A stretch of DNA of 64,000 bases, from positions 2,272,544-2,336,543 of the forward strand of contig NC_054570.1 of the NCBI RefSeq assembly GCF_017654505.1. Direction: 5' to 3'. Source of the stretch: Polyodon spathula (lineage: Eukaryota > Chordata > Actinopteri > Acipenseriformes > Polyodontidae). The translations under genes were made by a program, and so were the position numbers. This document shows positions 1 to 14,530 of the stretch, piece after piece. The notes beneath the pieces were generated by a model. The model did not search any database, was not told where the DNA came from, and saw nothing but the letters and a program-made list of their open reading frames with translations. Within the stretch, counting starts at the first letter, position 1. Each line of letters starts with the position of its first letter.

Positions 1-148
1 AATAATTCTACTATACGATTACCAATACTTACAATAATAATTTAGTATCGGGAATGTATACAATGTTTAGAATGAAGTCTTCAAATTACCATTAAAATTG
101 ACCTGAAACATTATATATTATTCGCATATTAACTGGACTATTATGTAA

Positions 149-149
<1 letters not shown>

Positions 150-230
<81 letters not shown>
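150..230. repeat. TA dinucleotide repeat
   Basis: About 40 uninterrupted AT units. Confidence 0.95.
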
Positions 231-235
<5 letters not shown>

Positions 236-570
236 TATTTATTTATATTATATTAATATATAATAACGTCATGATTTATTCACAATGAATTTACATACAC
301 AAATGTTACTTAAATGTATGTGTGTAAAAAAAATGTATGTGTGTCATATATATAAGTCCTATAGAGTTTTGTGCACTATAATGATTGTGTTTCATTTAAT
401 AGTGTAATCATTTAGAAGTGTTATTTAAACAATTTCTAAAATGGCTTTTAAGCAGCTGTGTGTTTATTAGATCTGTTTGCTACAGCTAACAGTTCACTAC
501 GGTTGGCTTCTGTTGGCGCTTTTACAGAGTTTGTCCCCATACGTTATAAAAGATTAAAACAATGTTAAAG

Positions 571-704
<134 letters not shown>

Positions 705-3700
705 GGCAATAAACAGCTATTGTTATAATAACGGCAAGAATGTTGCTTATTAACCTCTTCTACAGGCATGAAATGTGTTAAAAATGCACAGAAAGGGCCT
801 TTAAAAATCATCTTTTATTTGCTGTTACTCTCCCCTATTGTCATTGTTCGTCATTCTAATACTAAAACAGATTTGCATTTAGCCCTTCTTTGCCATTGTG
901 TTATGTTCCAAATGAAGACTGTTGCTATCTTGAACAATAAGCAAGATTCCGTGGTAGGAATGTGTCCAGGATCCTAATTGATCAGCTTTTTTTTCCCAAG
1001 GATGGATGGGTTATTTAAAGAATAGTATGGCATGCAAACCCCTTCATCAGGTGTCCTTATCAAGAGAAACAGGGGCTTCCTGCCAAAGCCTCAAACTTCC
1101 TGCCAAAGCGTCTGTTGGCTCTCGCTCTACACAAGAGCAAATAGGCCTTTAGGTGGCTTTCTTTTGCAAAACAGAACATTTAATCTGTATATTTTAATGC
1201 ACATACACCAGCAAAATAGCTGTGTCTCTTTCTCTAGATATGATTTGTATACCAGCCTTATTTTGCACCCTTTTAAAGTTGTTTTTGTATGTATGTATTT
1301 TTTTATTGCAAAACTGTCTCTAGGTCTTGCATAGATCAGGCTGCAAAATACTCCAAAACCACAAGTTTGCAGCAGTTTGCAGCTGACAACGCATCCCCTC
1401 GCCTTGCTTGCAGAATCAGCTCAGCTCAAACCAGAAGCTTCTGCTTTTTCAGTAACAGCAACCAACAGAAAGCAGAAACCAAAGATCATAGATTTTATGA
1501 TAAGAGGACTGGCTAAAAATATGACAATACCAAGCTAAGTGTAGTATGTGGATTAACATTCATTACCAAATTAATTATAATAATAACCATTACTTTATCA
1601 AACATTGCAATTGTTTAACTAAGTGTAATGCATACAGTTATCTCAAGTAAATATTGGGGCAGATATGTAAATACTGAACTTTTGGATCACCAGTTTTATT
1701 CTAACTCTTTGAATTATGCATTGCTGTTTCCTGGTACGAATTCATGGAAGTTTACAATTGCTTTTGTTACCTTGGCAATGTGAGAAAAAGCAAAAACTTC
1801 AGTGTGCAAACTTTGAATTAAAGTTGCTACATGCAGTGCTACCAAAAACTGCAAAAGGACTTTACTTCAACTGATCTTATGAAAACAATTCTACCGAAAA
1901 CTGATCTGAGACCAGTTCCCCAGCAGATCTGAACTGAACCAATCAGGTCAATCTGACGGTTAGTCTGAACAGTCATATGGGCCTGAAATCAGTCTTTATT
2001 TTCAGACTAGTCTGAACACAGCTCAAGAATAATGATTGCCCATCTGGATTCTTGTGAAATTGTTCTAGTCACGAGGAAGATCTTTTCGTATTTAGAAATA
2101 CTAAAATAAACTTAAAATTGTCTTTTTCAATGTATTTGAATTTAAAAGCGTATTTTAGTATTTCAGCTTTACATGCAATAATAAATAAATACATAGAAAG
2201 AGCCAGAACCACACAGACAGCCATGGCAACAACAGAAGGGATGAAAAAAAAAACGATTTTTTATGACTGTCATAGTTTAAGAATTGAATAATCACACCTG
2301 GATATGTGTTCATTATATACAGCTATATAAGTGCCTTTATTGTTGTGGTGGATATAGGCTATTGCTTTTACATTGTAGAGTAACACAATAAATTTATTTT
2401 TTACTTGCCATACCCATTTATCATCAGGACTCAAATTTAGATTTAGGTTTTGATGTAGTGCTATATAGCATCAGGTTATTAATACAGCATTAAATAAATC
2501 AGTTATGGGTGGATTTGGGACAGAACCATTATTTCACCAACATTGGTAGAGCAACTGTAAAAACAAATGTATTTCTATGCAACCCGTTGTTTTACTATGA
2601 TTCTTAAACACTTGATTTACAGTGTACACCCCCAATGATTTGCCTTAAAAGATAAAAAAAAAACAGAAAGTTAAAACACAGACCTGTTAAAAGCAATCAT
2701 CCTAGCAAGTATTTCCCCTGCCTAATGGTATCAGGTGCTAAAATAAATCAATAAACACACCAGAACATTATTTTAATTGACAACTAGCATTTCTGTGGGG
2801 CGGTTTTGGGTTTTGACAAGTGGTAGGAGTTTGAACAGAAAGAAAGCTTTGGGGGAGGACCTTATTTTATTTTATTTTGTAGGAGGCTGTAAGCGTGCTG
2901 AATGCATTTGGATTTGTAGTTGTAATTAAATGGCACCACAGACCACTGGAATTACTAGAAAGGCAAGGAATGAGTTAACCTGGTTAGGTTGGCATGGATA
3001 TAAGTAGGTGTATAAATATATGGTAGCATATTAGTAAATGATAAAACAAAATGGATACACTTGTATAGGTGTGTTATGAGTTTCCAAACGTACATGGCCT
3101 AGATTGCAAATTGAATTAACCCTAATGCTATATGGTAAGAAAATATAAATCTATATTTTCATTCATTTACCCCAGCCTTTAATCAACTCCATCTGGTGAT
3201 TTTATAAAACTAGAACTAAACGAGATAAGATCAGATCATTTGTCCCATCAATGGGGGTGGTTACTAGTGAACGCTGCCACCAACAACATGAATTCCATGT
3301 ACTAGCTATTGAAAGTTTCCCCTCAGTTTTCCACTGTATCCTCTGGTCCTCATTTCTGTGCTTTTAGAAATAGTGAAGTGGGTTGATTTTGAACGTCACT
3401 CAGGGGCAGATTAAATTAAATTCGTTCAGGCGTTGTAGAACCCGCATTGGGTAAGTCAATTTTTTAAAAGACAGACCTATTTCCACTGAGCTATAATGTT
3501 AAGGCATAGCTCATATGAATTAGTAAGGTTAATAATAGGGGTATAACACAGCACTGTTGGTAGTTATAACTGTTTTATATTTTTCTTTGACTCTTGAATA
3601 CATGCATTGTCATACGGCATGCCCGTAATAAGTCAAATGAAGAGACATATACAACACAACTTAAAAAGAGGAAGTGAAACACCAAGGCCAAAAACACATC

Positions 3701-4000
3701 ATAGGACATTAAATGAAATATAAAATGGACCAGATATCACACCAAACATAATTATAGACTATACAAGAGTAAACGACTCCGTACTATAAAGATTAGGCAT
3801 TGATTGCTGTACTGTTTAATTGGATTTCTATTTATTAAAGAGGCACACAGTAAACCATATCTAATCCTGTCCCTCTACAAACCAGCATTCTGTATCGACC
3901 AAACTCCTATTGAAAATAATGCTGTGATACCCGCTACAACTCCAAAGCTGTCGATTATAGAGTACGACATTATTTGTAAGTTTTGTCTGACTAAAACGGG

Positions 4001-4190
4001 GCTTCTCAAACTCTCTGTCTGCTGGTTTTCATTCCAACCGAGTTCTCAATTACTCAACTATACCCTTAATTGAACTGATTATTTTTAATTACACGTTTTT
4101 ACTTGTTTTCAGCTCTTAAACAGTTTCAAGTTAGCTATAACATTGTAAGTAACTTAAAAGGGGTCCCCAGGACCGAGTTTGAGAGCCTCT
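4001..4190. mobile_element. Inverted-repeat element, family A
   Basis: Ends cttctcaaactc and gagtttgagagc are inverted. It carries gctggttttcattccaacc near one end and gggtccccaggaccg near the other. Related copies lie at 5066, 24416 and 39614. Confidence 0.6.
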
Positions 4191-4505
4191 GTTCCAAACT
4201 CAATGTAAACTGTGCAGTCTGGCAACAGGTCCTGCGATTTTTAAATGTTAAATCAAACATTTGCGTAAATACGCACATGTCCCGTATTGTACTGCTACAT
4301 TATAATACTGTACTTACAAGAAATGTATGACAAACTATTTTAATACTATTACAGTGCATGCAATGCGTCTTGATTTGCTGTTGCAAGACCAAGCAATTGG
4401 GAGACATTATGGATTTATGTTTAAATACATTTATCCCGCCTTTGCTATAGGCGGCGCACAGAATTTTTTAATTAATCAAGATATGTAAGCTTGTGTGTCT
4501 GTTAA

Positions 4506-4506
<1 letters not shown>

Positions 4507-4575
<69 letters not shown>

Positions 4576-4594
4576 GTTGTTGTTGTTGTTGTTG
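4507..4594. repeat. TTA then TTG trinucleotide repeat
   Basis: About 23 TTA units pass into six TTG units, as if a point change had spread by slippage. Confidence 0.95.
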
Positions 4595-4962
4595 TATTTT
4601 GCATACTGTTCCGCAGGAGCGTTTCTTTACAATATTTCCCAGACGCCCCGCCGACTATTGAGAGCCAGCGTTTATTATGTAACATCCCGAACATCTTCAG
4701 ATACTTCAAATGCAATCATGGAGAATCCACTAACATGATACAACCTCATAGCATTAACAAAACTACATTGCAACATTCCAGCAATATGGTGAAAAGGTTG
4801 AGTCAGTGGGTAATGAGTAGCAGTTTTATTTTATAATAATGCCACTGTATTGTACAGCACCAAAGGATAAAGCAAAGGTAAACAAAGATGTGCAAAGCGT
4901 TAGAAAATGAACAAGCAGAAGAACAAATCTGCATTGAAAAACTGAATTACATCTACCACTGT

Positions 4963-4985
4963 TAATAATAATAATAATAATAATA

Positions 4986-5025
<40 letters not shown>
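4963..5025. repeat. AAT trinucleotide repeat
   Basis: About 20 units with one extra A near 4985. Confidence 0.95.
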
Positions 5026-5026
<1 letters not shown>

Positions 5027-5065
5027 GGGAAAGATAAAGGCTTATTAAAAAACAAACCAAAAAAA

Positions 5066-5245
5066 AAAAAAAAAACATTGTAACTTGAAATCTGCAACTG
5101 TTTAAGAGCTGAAAACAAGGGGAAAAAAGTCCAGTTAATCAAATAATTAGTTCAATAAAGGGTCTAGTTCAGTAATTGAATGCTTAGTTGGAATGAAAAC
5201 CAGCAGACACAGGGGGTCCCCAGGACCAGTGTTGGGAACCACTGA
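5066..5245. mobile_element. Inverted-repeat element, family A, opposite orientation
   Basis: Reads as the reverse complement of 4001-4190 for most of its length (ggaatgaaaaccagcagaca), ending gggtccccaggaccagtgtt. Confidence 0.6.
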
Positions 5246-6119
5246 TCTGGTCTAGAGGAATGCTTTTGGATGTACCCACATGCCAGTATGAGTTTATAGC
5301 ATCCTTAACTGTGATTGAATGCAGATCTATAGCTTGCTATGAAAACGGAAACATGAAGTATTTGTTCTTCTTCCCAGATATTGGAAGAAAATCTTTGGAG
5401 GGTTTTGTTTCATTGTTTAGTTTTATGTTAAGGGTGTCTGAATCAGGAAGTGGGTGGTGTATGGAGAATAAGGTTTCATAAGCAATAATGTGGTGACATA
5501 TTTTAAAAGTGTATACTCCATTCTTTAAATTGTTGTTTCTTTAATCCTTCTTGTGAATGAAACAATCTGAGACTTACCCTGTTTAGTACAGATAATTAAA
5601 ACCACAGAAAAAGAGAGACGCTTTTTAGAAAAAAAAAAAAAAACATTATTTATTGTTTATAAAATGTATTTTAGCATGGACAACTTAAATCTGACAGTGT
5701 ACAATGAAACTTCAACATGTAGGTAACATTGAAATGTCTTTTTTTTTTTTTTTTTTAACAAACTGGATAATAAAGTAATTATGGCCATATATACAAAAGG
5801 TACCAAAAGCAACTAAACATTTTATTTTATTTTTTTTTAAATCTCGTAAATAACTAAAATGCGAACCAAGTTAATTTGCATTTATGTGGAAAGACGTGTT
5901 TGAACGTCACTGTGAGGGGCAGCAGGAAACGCCTGGGCTGTTTGCACAGTAACCCTGAGCTGGGACGGTCCAAAGGGCAGCCGGTCAGGGACGTGAAGAG
6001 GAAGTCAAAGACTCATTCAAACATTGTACTGCACCAAACAATCAGGGGACAAACCTCTCCGGATGTAACACTGTGAGGGCTTCAGAAGGTTAGCCGCGGC
6101 ATTGTGTTTTGCTAAGACA

Positions 6120-6415
6120 GATGCCAGAAAGATAAATTCCAGTCATTTAAGCTTTAAAGACTGTTTAATAGATATATAGTCAACCCTAACCAGTGCTTTA
6201 AGCGCAGTACAGAAACCAAGAACTGAGGACACAGCTGGAAATTAAGTGGAAATAGACTTAGGACAGAGGGGAGATACTTCTTCACACAGAGTGATGAGGG
6301 TATGGAAGGGGTCACCTAGTCATGTTGTTGAGGCAGAATCACTGGGATCCTTTAATGGATGAGATGGATTGAATTGCCTCCTCTTGTTGGGAAATGTTCT
6401 TATGTTCTCATATTA
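6120..6415 (+). mobile_element. LINE 3' tail (CR1/L2-like)
   Basis: Contains agctggaaattaagtggaaa, acttcttcacacagagtgat and catgttgttgaggcagaatc, ending gcctcctcttgttg. The translated pattern (FFTHR, then VWKG, then VVEAESL) resembles the C-terminal end of non-LTR reverse transcriptases. Broken by stops. Confidence 0.7.
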
Positions 6416-6688
6416 TTCACACACTTGGGACTCATTGGACTGTATGAGAAGGACAGAGAGTTTGAAAAGCGATTTTATCAGGGTTTATTTGTGAAGGCAC
6501 TGCTCATGAGGAATAATGTAATGATATTGGCTATTGTTAGAGACGGTGTTAACAGTCACTAAAACATTAGCTATTAGAAACAAATTGTTGAGCGGACATC
6601 ATGAATGTTTGACTAACTTATCCCTTTTTTTTTTTTTTTTTTTTTTAAACCGTATCCTAATTTTTATTATTCTTTTTTTCAACACCAG

Positions 6689-6891
6689 GAGGCGCTGTCA
6701 GTGGTGAGTGAAGACCCGTCAATATTTGAGTCCTCCTATGGCTCCTCCCACTTAATGAAGACAGACATGACATCAGAAGGTGACTTCAATCGGGGTTCTA
6801 AAGAGAGTCCCGAGACAGTGGAACAGGACTGGCTCCACCAGAGCGGACGGGCACCCATCAAGAGAGAGAATGAACACGTCAATGGCAACAG
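6689..6891 (+). CDS. fli1: fli1 coding exon 2
   Basis: Acceptor aacaccag and donor AACAG/gtctga bound 203 bases that open with [11 protein letters not shown] and end NGN plus AG. This matches the second coding exon of FLI1, where MDGTIK is followed by EALSVV. The exon starts in phase 0 and leaves two bases, which the next exon completes to an Arg codon. The donor (gtctga) is weaker than the others in the gene. Confidence 0.9.
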
Positions 6892-9800
6892 GTCTGAAGG
6901 CTTTTTACTTTACTGAAGCCCAGCTTGCACAAGGACTCATGGTTCAAAAAGCCATGTTTTCTTGTGGTAGCCGGCTGTTTCTGATCTGGTCAATCAGAGG
7001 AGTTGTTGAGCTGATGATCATGTGGCTATTTAAGATGGTATGATGCACTCGATAATGTATGGAATGTGGTTTTAATCTTGACATTTTCTATTGATCGATT
7101 ATCCATCCGATCTATGATCGATTCATTGATCAATCACACCTGCTTGCTGGTGATATTACAGCTTATCATATCCACCTGTATAACAGTTAACAGTTGGACC
7201 AATTAACGAATTGATTGACCAGATGCTGACATAGTTACTTAGTAGGTCCAGGCAGGAAATTAACCTCTTCCTTGCCAAACACCAAAAGCAACCCAACAAT
7301 ATACAGAGTTCTGTTCTTTACAGTTTAAATACAGTTTGGGATGTATTTAACATGCCCAAGGTGTTGTTATGGTGTAAAACAGCTACATGGGCATAAAACA
7401 TTGACTTAAAAGATATATAGATATCTCATGAGTTAAGGCTTTGACATGGCATCAACCAGCTGGCTTTGCTTTACACGGTACTCGTAAAAATGCTCTCCAC
7501 TGAACCGGTGTTTTTAAGTGCATTATGCTTGAGTCTAGACAGTGGGACTGTAACATTGACTCTTTGGGAAATAATAATATGTTTGAAAGTACCGCTGTGG
7601 AACAACTGTGGGTGGAAGGGCTTCAGCGTTTCGCCTGGCCATTAGACACCCGTGTGCAGTTAAAATTATGCTTATCCTTGGCTGGCATAGTTGTTCAAGG
7701 ACACTTAAACCATCACAATTGAATAAGGACTTCTGTAGATTTATGTAAAAACTCAAGAGTGACACACAGACAGAGAGAAAGGCAGGCAGACAGAGAGACA
7801 TACAGACAGATATCATAAATCAAAACCACTTAAGCAGGTCTCTAGATATACATTGGTCTGGGCAGACCAACAGATGGGCATCTTCTTTGCACACTCCCGT
7901 TATGACATGCTCGTTAATCTGGCTTCAACAGAATTTGACTCTGGGGTGGGGGTGGAGGGTCTCAAGATGAGTGAAGATTTGTAAGTGTCAGACAGCCTTC
8001 GTACACCCCCGGATTATGGTAGATTCAATAACTAACAAAAAGTTCCTTAGAAAGTTTCAATATGTTTTATCAAGCCAAGTTTTTTACATTGAAAAAAGTG
8101 ACCATACGTTCCAGGGTTCAATCAGAACAATACATCTAAATCAAAAAAGAGAAATATTATAGGACTATAACCAACTAGCAGCTCAATACTTAATGTTACA
8201 AAATATTGAGTAGACAGGAATATATTTAAAATGAAAAAAAAAAGATTCATAACTGTACATTTATTTTGCTAAACAATACAATTAAAACCTATACAAAGTT
8301 CACTTAAACACACTTAATTGTAATGAAATATAAATTATTTAAAATAAACAACATATACATTTTCACATGGACAGATATGATCACCCCAATGGGGAAATCA
8401 CTAATACAATCCATACATTTAATCAGAAGCTGCTCACTCAGTCAACATTTCAAAGTACTTTTTGATAAAGATGAGATTCAAACTAGCATCCTTCGGGAGA
8501 CAAAAGTAGTGGTAATATGACAAGCTGTTGCATTTTAATAGGAAAAAAAAACAAAAAAAAACAGCCTTGTGTTTTGATCACCTTTTAAAAATGTATTATG
8601 CTGAATACAGATCTTGCTGATGGCTCACATGCTTGTGTTGCACAATTAAAATGCATAGCAGAGCACAATTGTAAAAATACAGAGTTTTACACAGGGCTAT
8701 TGTTTTCACCTAAAGCGCTTTTCTTGTGCTGGCATTTGATTCTGTATTTTAAATGTGATTGCACTTCTTGTTCTCAACAGTACAGTACACGTTTTCTCGC
8801 TGGTCTGTGGTCCTATAGTGCAGCCATTACGTGTTATCTATGCTTGTCAACTCTTTGTCCGTTTTCCAAGAAGTGGTAGATGACATGTAAACATTATTTT
8901 AAATGCATGTGCTTCAGATATGAATGTAAAAACAGTCCCTGAAAACTCAAGAAGACCCAAGAGAATTTGACTCTTGGCATCTGCAACAGATCAGCCTCCA
9001 AAAGGGCACAGAGCAAATGGAGCAGCCATTGGCGTGATCTTGCATAGATGGAACATGCTAACCTGTCTTGATTTTAAAACATGAGTTGCCAGGGGAACGC
9101 CACGTGGCTCACCTATTTAGTCATGACCGTGTGCAGGGTGTCATATAGTTATGTTAATTGGGCACACTAAAATTAACGCTGGGCAATTAACAGCCAGGAT
9201 ATTGTTTGGAAGGCTGCCAAATAAAGCAATTTTTGAATGTGGTGTAGACCAAGCATAAACATCAAGACAAGGTCTAACAGGAATATATATTTTTTGGAAG
9301 CAGGGAATCTCCAGTAGACTGTAGTGTTACCAAAAGGAGCAGGATTATAAACAACGCAGAGGTAAATCACCTTGGTTACCAAACCAGCTACCAGGAACAG
9401 AGGAATACTCCCCAGACCAACACTCCGAGCAGCACCACAGAGGAGAAGAGAGTCATTGTACCAGCTGGTAAGACATCTTTGTGTTTCAATGGTCTTTTAT
9501 CACAATGATTTATTGTGTATAGTGTATTTATTTTTGCTGTAGTAGTTTTCCAGCATGGTACATAATTATCTAAGATGAAACTGCAACAGAGAAGCATACA
9601 AAACCAACAAACACAACGTAAAACTGGTAAGAAATTAAATATTTAAAAATAACACCACCCTCACAAAAAGCCAGGTAGTTTTTATTATTATTAATTTAAC
9701 TGATAAAGTAGGAACACCAAACACCCACAAATGGTACTTTGATAAGTAAGGCCTTAACAACATTTACCAACAAAAGTAGGCCATTCAGACCCATCTAAAC

Positions 9801-12800
9801 TTGTCCGGTTCCTAGTAGCTGACTGATGTTCAAAGCATTGTCAAGTTTTGTTTTAAAGCATCGAAGTGATTCTGCCTAAACAACATGATTAGGTAACCCA
9901 TTCCATCCCCTCACCGCTCTGTGTGAAGAAGTGTCTCCTTCCCTCTGTCCTAGGACTATCTCCACACATTCTTCTTTTTTCCAAAATAGGTTTAGTTCCG
10001 TCAGACTAGCTTCCTGGGTCCTGGGACTGGTTGCTGTTTATTGGACTCTCCAGGGCCAAGCTGTCCCTTGATTCTTTGGGGCCTAATATTCAAGGCCCTA
10101 AAAAAAACTAGCACAAACAACCAGTCCTCAGATCAGGAGATCGAATAACTTAAGTTGCACAACTTTGCTCTGTTGCAAAATGAATTCAGAGAAAATGTAG
10201 CAAGTGTAAGAGGAAGTCGAGGAGGAACAGGCAAAGAATTCTGCTGGTTTCTGATGACTGTGACCTATGATAACATATTTTGAACTCAAACTGGAGCAAG
10301 GTAATTCAATAATTCTAGAATACACAAGTGGTTTGTATATGACAGGGGATGACAGGCTGTGGAGGTATGATTGTAATGCAAATTGGTCAGCATTGAGTCA
10401 TCTCTCGTTCTCTGTCTCTCTTGTATACTTTATCCACACTTCCAGTCTAATCCCAGGGCTTAAAGGACACAGCTACGAAGTAGGGCTGAAAGAACTAAGA
10501 GCTATTTAGCCTGGAACAAAAATGAATTAGTGAGGACATGACCTAAGTCTTTAAAATCTTGAGCTAGTTAACCTGAACTGATACTTTAACCGCAGTACGA
10601 AAACCAGGAACAGAGTACACAGCTGGAAATTAAGTGGAGCTAGACTTACAGTAGGACAGAGGGAAGGAGACACTTCTTCACACAAAGATTGGTGAGGGTA
10701 TGGAATGGGATAGCTAGTCATGTTGTTGAGGCAGAATCACTGGAATCCTTTAAGACCCGACTTGACAAAAGCTCATTCAGCTTAGATAGGCCTAATGGTC
10801 TCCTCTTGTTCATAAATGCTCTGTGTTTAGAATAATGAGGACAGGTTTTTACAGCATTACTGCCCAGGTTAGTTAAAAGAAGACAAACCTGCATTTATTG
10901 AACTGATTCTCCCCACTGACTGTTGTTGTTGTAGTATTTCCAAGAAAAGGTATCTTATCTGATATCGCTGATGTGGTTAAATACTATCCTGTTCCATCCT
11001 TGGCGTGGTGGTTAGCCCTGCTGCCTCACAGCGCCAGGGTCCTGGGTTCGATTCTGGTCTAGGGGTCTGTCTGCGTGGAGTTTGCATGTTCTCCCCATGT
11101 TCGTGTGGGTTTTCTCCAGGTATTCCAGTTTCCTACCACAGTCTAAAGACATGCTGTTCAGGTTGATTGGTCATTCTAAATTACCCTGTGTGTGGTTCCC
11201 TGTGATGGACTGGCATCCCGTCCAGGGTGTAGTCCTGCCTTGCGCCCTGTGTCTGCCAGGTTAGGCTCTGGCTCACCGCGACCCCCTGTAAAGGATTAAG
11301 CAGTTAATGATAATGGATGTAGCATGTGCTTTTGTCAGAGTTATGTTTCTTATAGTTTTATCCATTACTTTAAACAGCCGTAAGTGTCAAATAGACCCAC
11401 ACTTCAGCTGCAGCCTTCGCCATTCTTTCTTACAGTGTTTATCTCCATTTGCTGCATCTGTAGAAATGATTTTCTTTGTAATTATTTTGTTTTGTTGCAC
11501 CTTCTCCTATTCACCTCCCAGTCTGTTTGAGGTTGTGGAGGGGCTGGCGAATGTGGTCTCCGTCTCCTCCACACGGTTCAATCAATGAAAGGCTGGCAAT
11601 GGCCGCCCCATTGAGCTGTTTTAAAGGAAGTGTCGGCTTCCTAGTATTTTCTAAAGCATATAATTTCCTTTGTATGCTCACTCTGTTCTTCCTTTGCACT
11701 TTTACAGCCTAGGTTTGAATCTTCCATGACATTCCTTTGAGAAACGTGCCTCCTGATTCTGCAGGGCGTGGTTTTAGATAATAAAAATAAATGGAATATC
11801 TTCAAGAACAGTAGTAAAGCAACTTGAGTTTGTGACGCATGCTGGAAATCAACCAGTGTCAACTTCCTGAGGCAGGATTTCCTGGCGAACTAGACTGGGC
11901 TCAAATCTGTGTATGTCGTTAATGGAGACTACCCCCTTTATTAACCCATTAGAGGCCTAGTCTTTTAAAGAGGTAAAAATGGTTGTTAGTTTTACAAACC
12001 TAGACCCAAACAGCTGAGTACTATACAGTAATATAAGCTTAAGCACACTCAAGGAGTTTGTGTCTTATTTTTAATTGGCCATAACAAATACCTATATGCC
12101 TTCCGAAATTATGTGATGATGTAGCGGTGATTGTTTGAAATTTTGAGAATGGAGAATATGTCTGACCTTTGGTTACTGATGAAAGTATCGATTATTTAGA
12201 TCACAGATTATTTATCTAGCAGCCATTGTGTCACTTTTAAACAGAACAGATATTACATTATGAAATAAAACAAAGCATGCATCGTGCTGTTCTGACCATC
12301 TCTATTCACGACGAGACTTATTGCAATAGGGAGTACTTTAAGATCGTTGGCAAAATGAAGAGTTCTCTGTTATCTTAACTCTATGATCTCTAGTAACATG
12401 GCTTTGCATTTTTTTTTTAAATGACACTAGTATGTATTGCTAGATGTTGGCCCAATCCAAGAGTCCCATTCACCTGTCAGTTATTCTCAGTTACCAAAAC
12501 ATACTTTGGAGCCACCTAGTGGTGGTTATGCGTATTAATCATAATGTATAAACGGAGCGTTTTAAGAAATTGACAGTGCGACTATAGTGATTTACAGAAA
12601 GTTACTTTTGAGGGTAATTAATTTATTTATAACCTACCAGTTCTTTTTTTTTAAAATTGTTATTCATAAAATGACCAAGAACTAATTTACAGAATAGCAG
12701 TTTAGGTTATACTGGTAAATGTATATAGAACTTTAAACGCTGGGTCGGTTAAGTTCGATTAACGTGTCATTTCTCTCAAATCCTTATATAAATGGGGCCA

Positions 12801-12830
12801 TCAGCTGGTAACTATATAATTGCCAGTTTT

Positions 12831-12897
<67 letters not shown>

Positions 12898-14499
12898 CAC
12901 TGTTACCATGACAATGGTTATCCATGATAAATCTGGGTTGACCATATCAACAGTTCATAATTTAACCTTGTAAGAAAAGCAAGGTGTAATTATAATACAG
13001 GGATGGTAAGTTCTGATTCTTGCAGATCCTGGGGTGTGGACACAGGAACACGTCAAGCAGTGGGTCGACTGGGCAATTAAAGAATACTGCCTCATCGACG
13101 TGGACGTCTCTCGCTTCCACAACATTGATGGGAAAGAACTCTGTAAACTCAACAAAGAAGATTTCACACACATGACCTCGGAATACAACACCGACATTCT
13201 ACTGTCGCACCTCAATTACCTCAGACAAAGTGAGACTCATTAGATAAAGCTTAGCAAATTAGACCTTTTTATTCTCATGTTTTTTTTTTTTCTTTCAATG
13301 ATTTGCTCTACTGTATATACAATAACTTGCTAACTAAATTAGTCATGCAAGCATTATTAGGGAGGTTAGTGTAGGGAGATTTAAAACAGAGACCACTTCA
13401 GTTTAGTATGCATTTTCTTTCAAGGAATGGCAGTGTATCCCCTCTAAAGCTTTCATTCTGTCCTGCAGGCAGCCCAACCTTCTCCTATCCACCTACTCCA
13501 CAAATCACACAACAGCAGCCGCGGGTTCATGTTAAGACTGGTAAGACATGCCTTGAAACTTAGCTGCAAACTGGGTGCTTTATTTCAGCGGCACAGCGCA
13601 GATGCCACAATAATACCAAATCCTCATGATATCACTTTCCCCATATGCATTCTGGAAGTTGAAAATTTCCCGCAGTCTTTAAGAGTCAGGGGCGTTGCCT
13701 AGGTGGCAGTGCCTTGTAATTGGTGTAGTGTGTAGAGGAAATCAGCTTAGATTTGCAGAGTCAATGAAAAGGGGTCAAGTGATCAGATTACGAGAATGTG
13801 CACCTGATGGCCAATAGCTTTGCCTCACCCTATAGAGTGAACTTATTTTGCTTCATAAAGTCAAATAAAACCTGCCGAATGATGTTAACATGTTGAATTA
13901 CATGTTTGTAGTTTTACATGTGACCAACTGACAAAAACTGACAAAGGTGACATGAAATACTGTATTACTATTATGGCTTCCGTTAGACGTTTGACATATC
14001 ATTTTGTAGTTTCTTTGCTTATATGATGTTAATAACCAAGGCTAGGCCAGACAGTGGGTTCTAGATGCAGATGCTAGACAAGGCTTGCAAAATAGCCCAG
14101 CCCTGATTCAATACGTAACACTGTACTTGAAAATAAAGAGGAACTGCAATACACGCTGGGGTCTGTTTGAGAAATAATAATGATAATGAATAACTATGAC
14201 AATGTTTAACCTTTGAAGTCCCATAGGCCAGGTTCTCTGTGTTTAAAGGCAGGTTTGTTGATTCCTCTGCTCACACTCAAGCCTTGAACGCTGTCTTTTC
14301 TAGAGAGAATAATATTTTTTGCAAAATGACCACAGCAACTTTTAAATAACTTTCGTAAGGGGTGTATCCCTCCTTCACCCACAAGGAACGAGGACACAAC
14401 TCCGGAAACCAAAACAGGAAGCAGCTGCCGCGCAATAGGAAGCTAGCTCCGACCATTCATCTCGGGTCATTCACGATTGATTTAAAAGTCATAGAGAGG

Positions 14500-14530
<31 letters not shown>

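Larger units (their letters stand above)
6892..13025 (+). other. fli1 introns 2 and 3
   Basis: Apart from exon 3 (9304-9467) no coding sequence is recognised. Intron 3 carries two LINE 3' tails in opposite orientation, one V-SINE and a long ATT repeat close to the Pointed exon. Intron 2 holds nothing recognisable beyond AT-rich DNA and short homopolymers. Confidence 0.5.

Noticed and set aside
12510..12525. CTCF-like gccacctagtggtggt, and a similar one at 40693
   Set aside because: Only the centre resembles the consensus; the GGC part is lacking.
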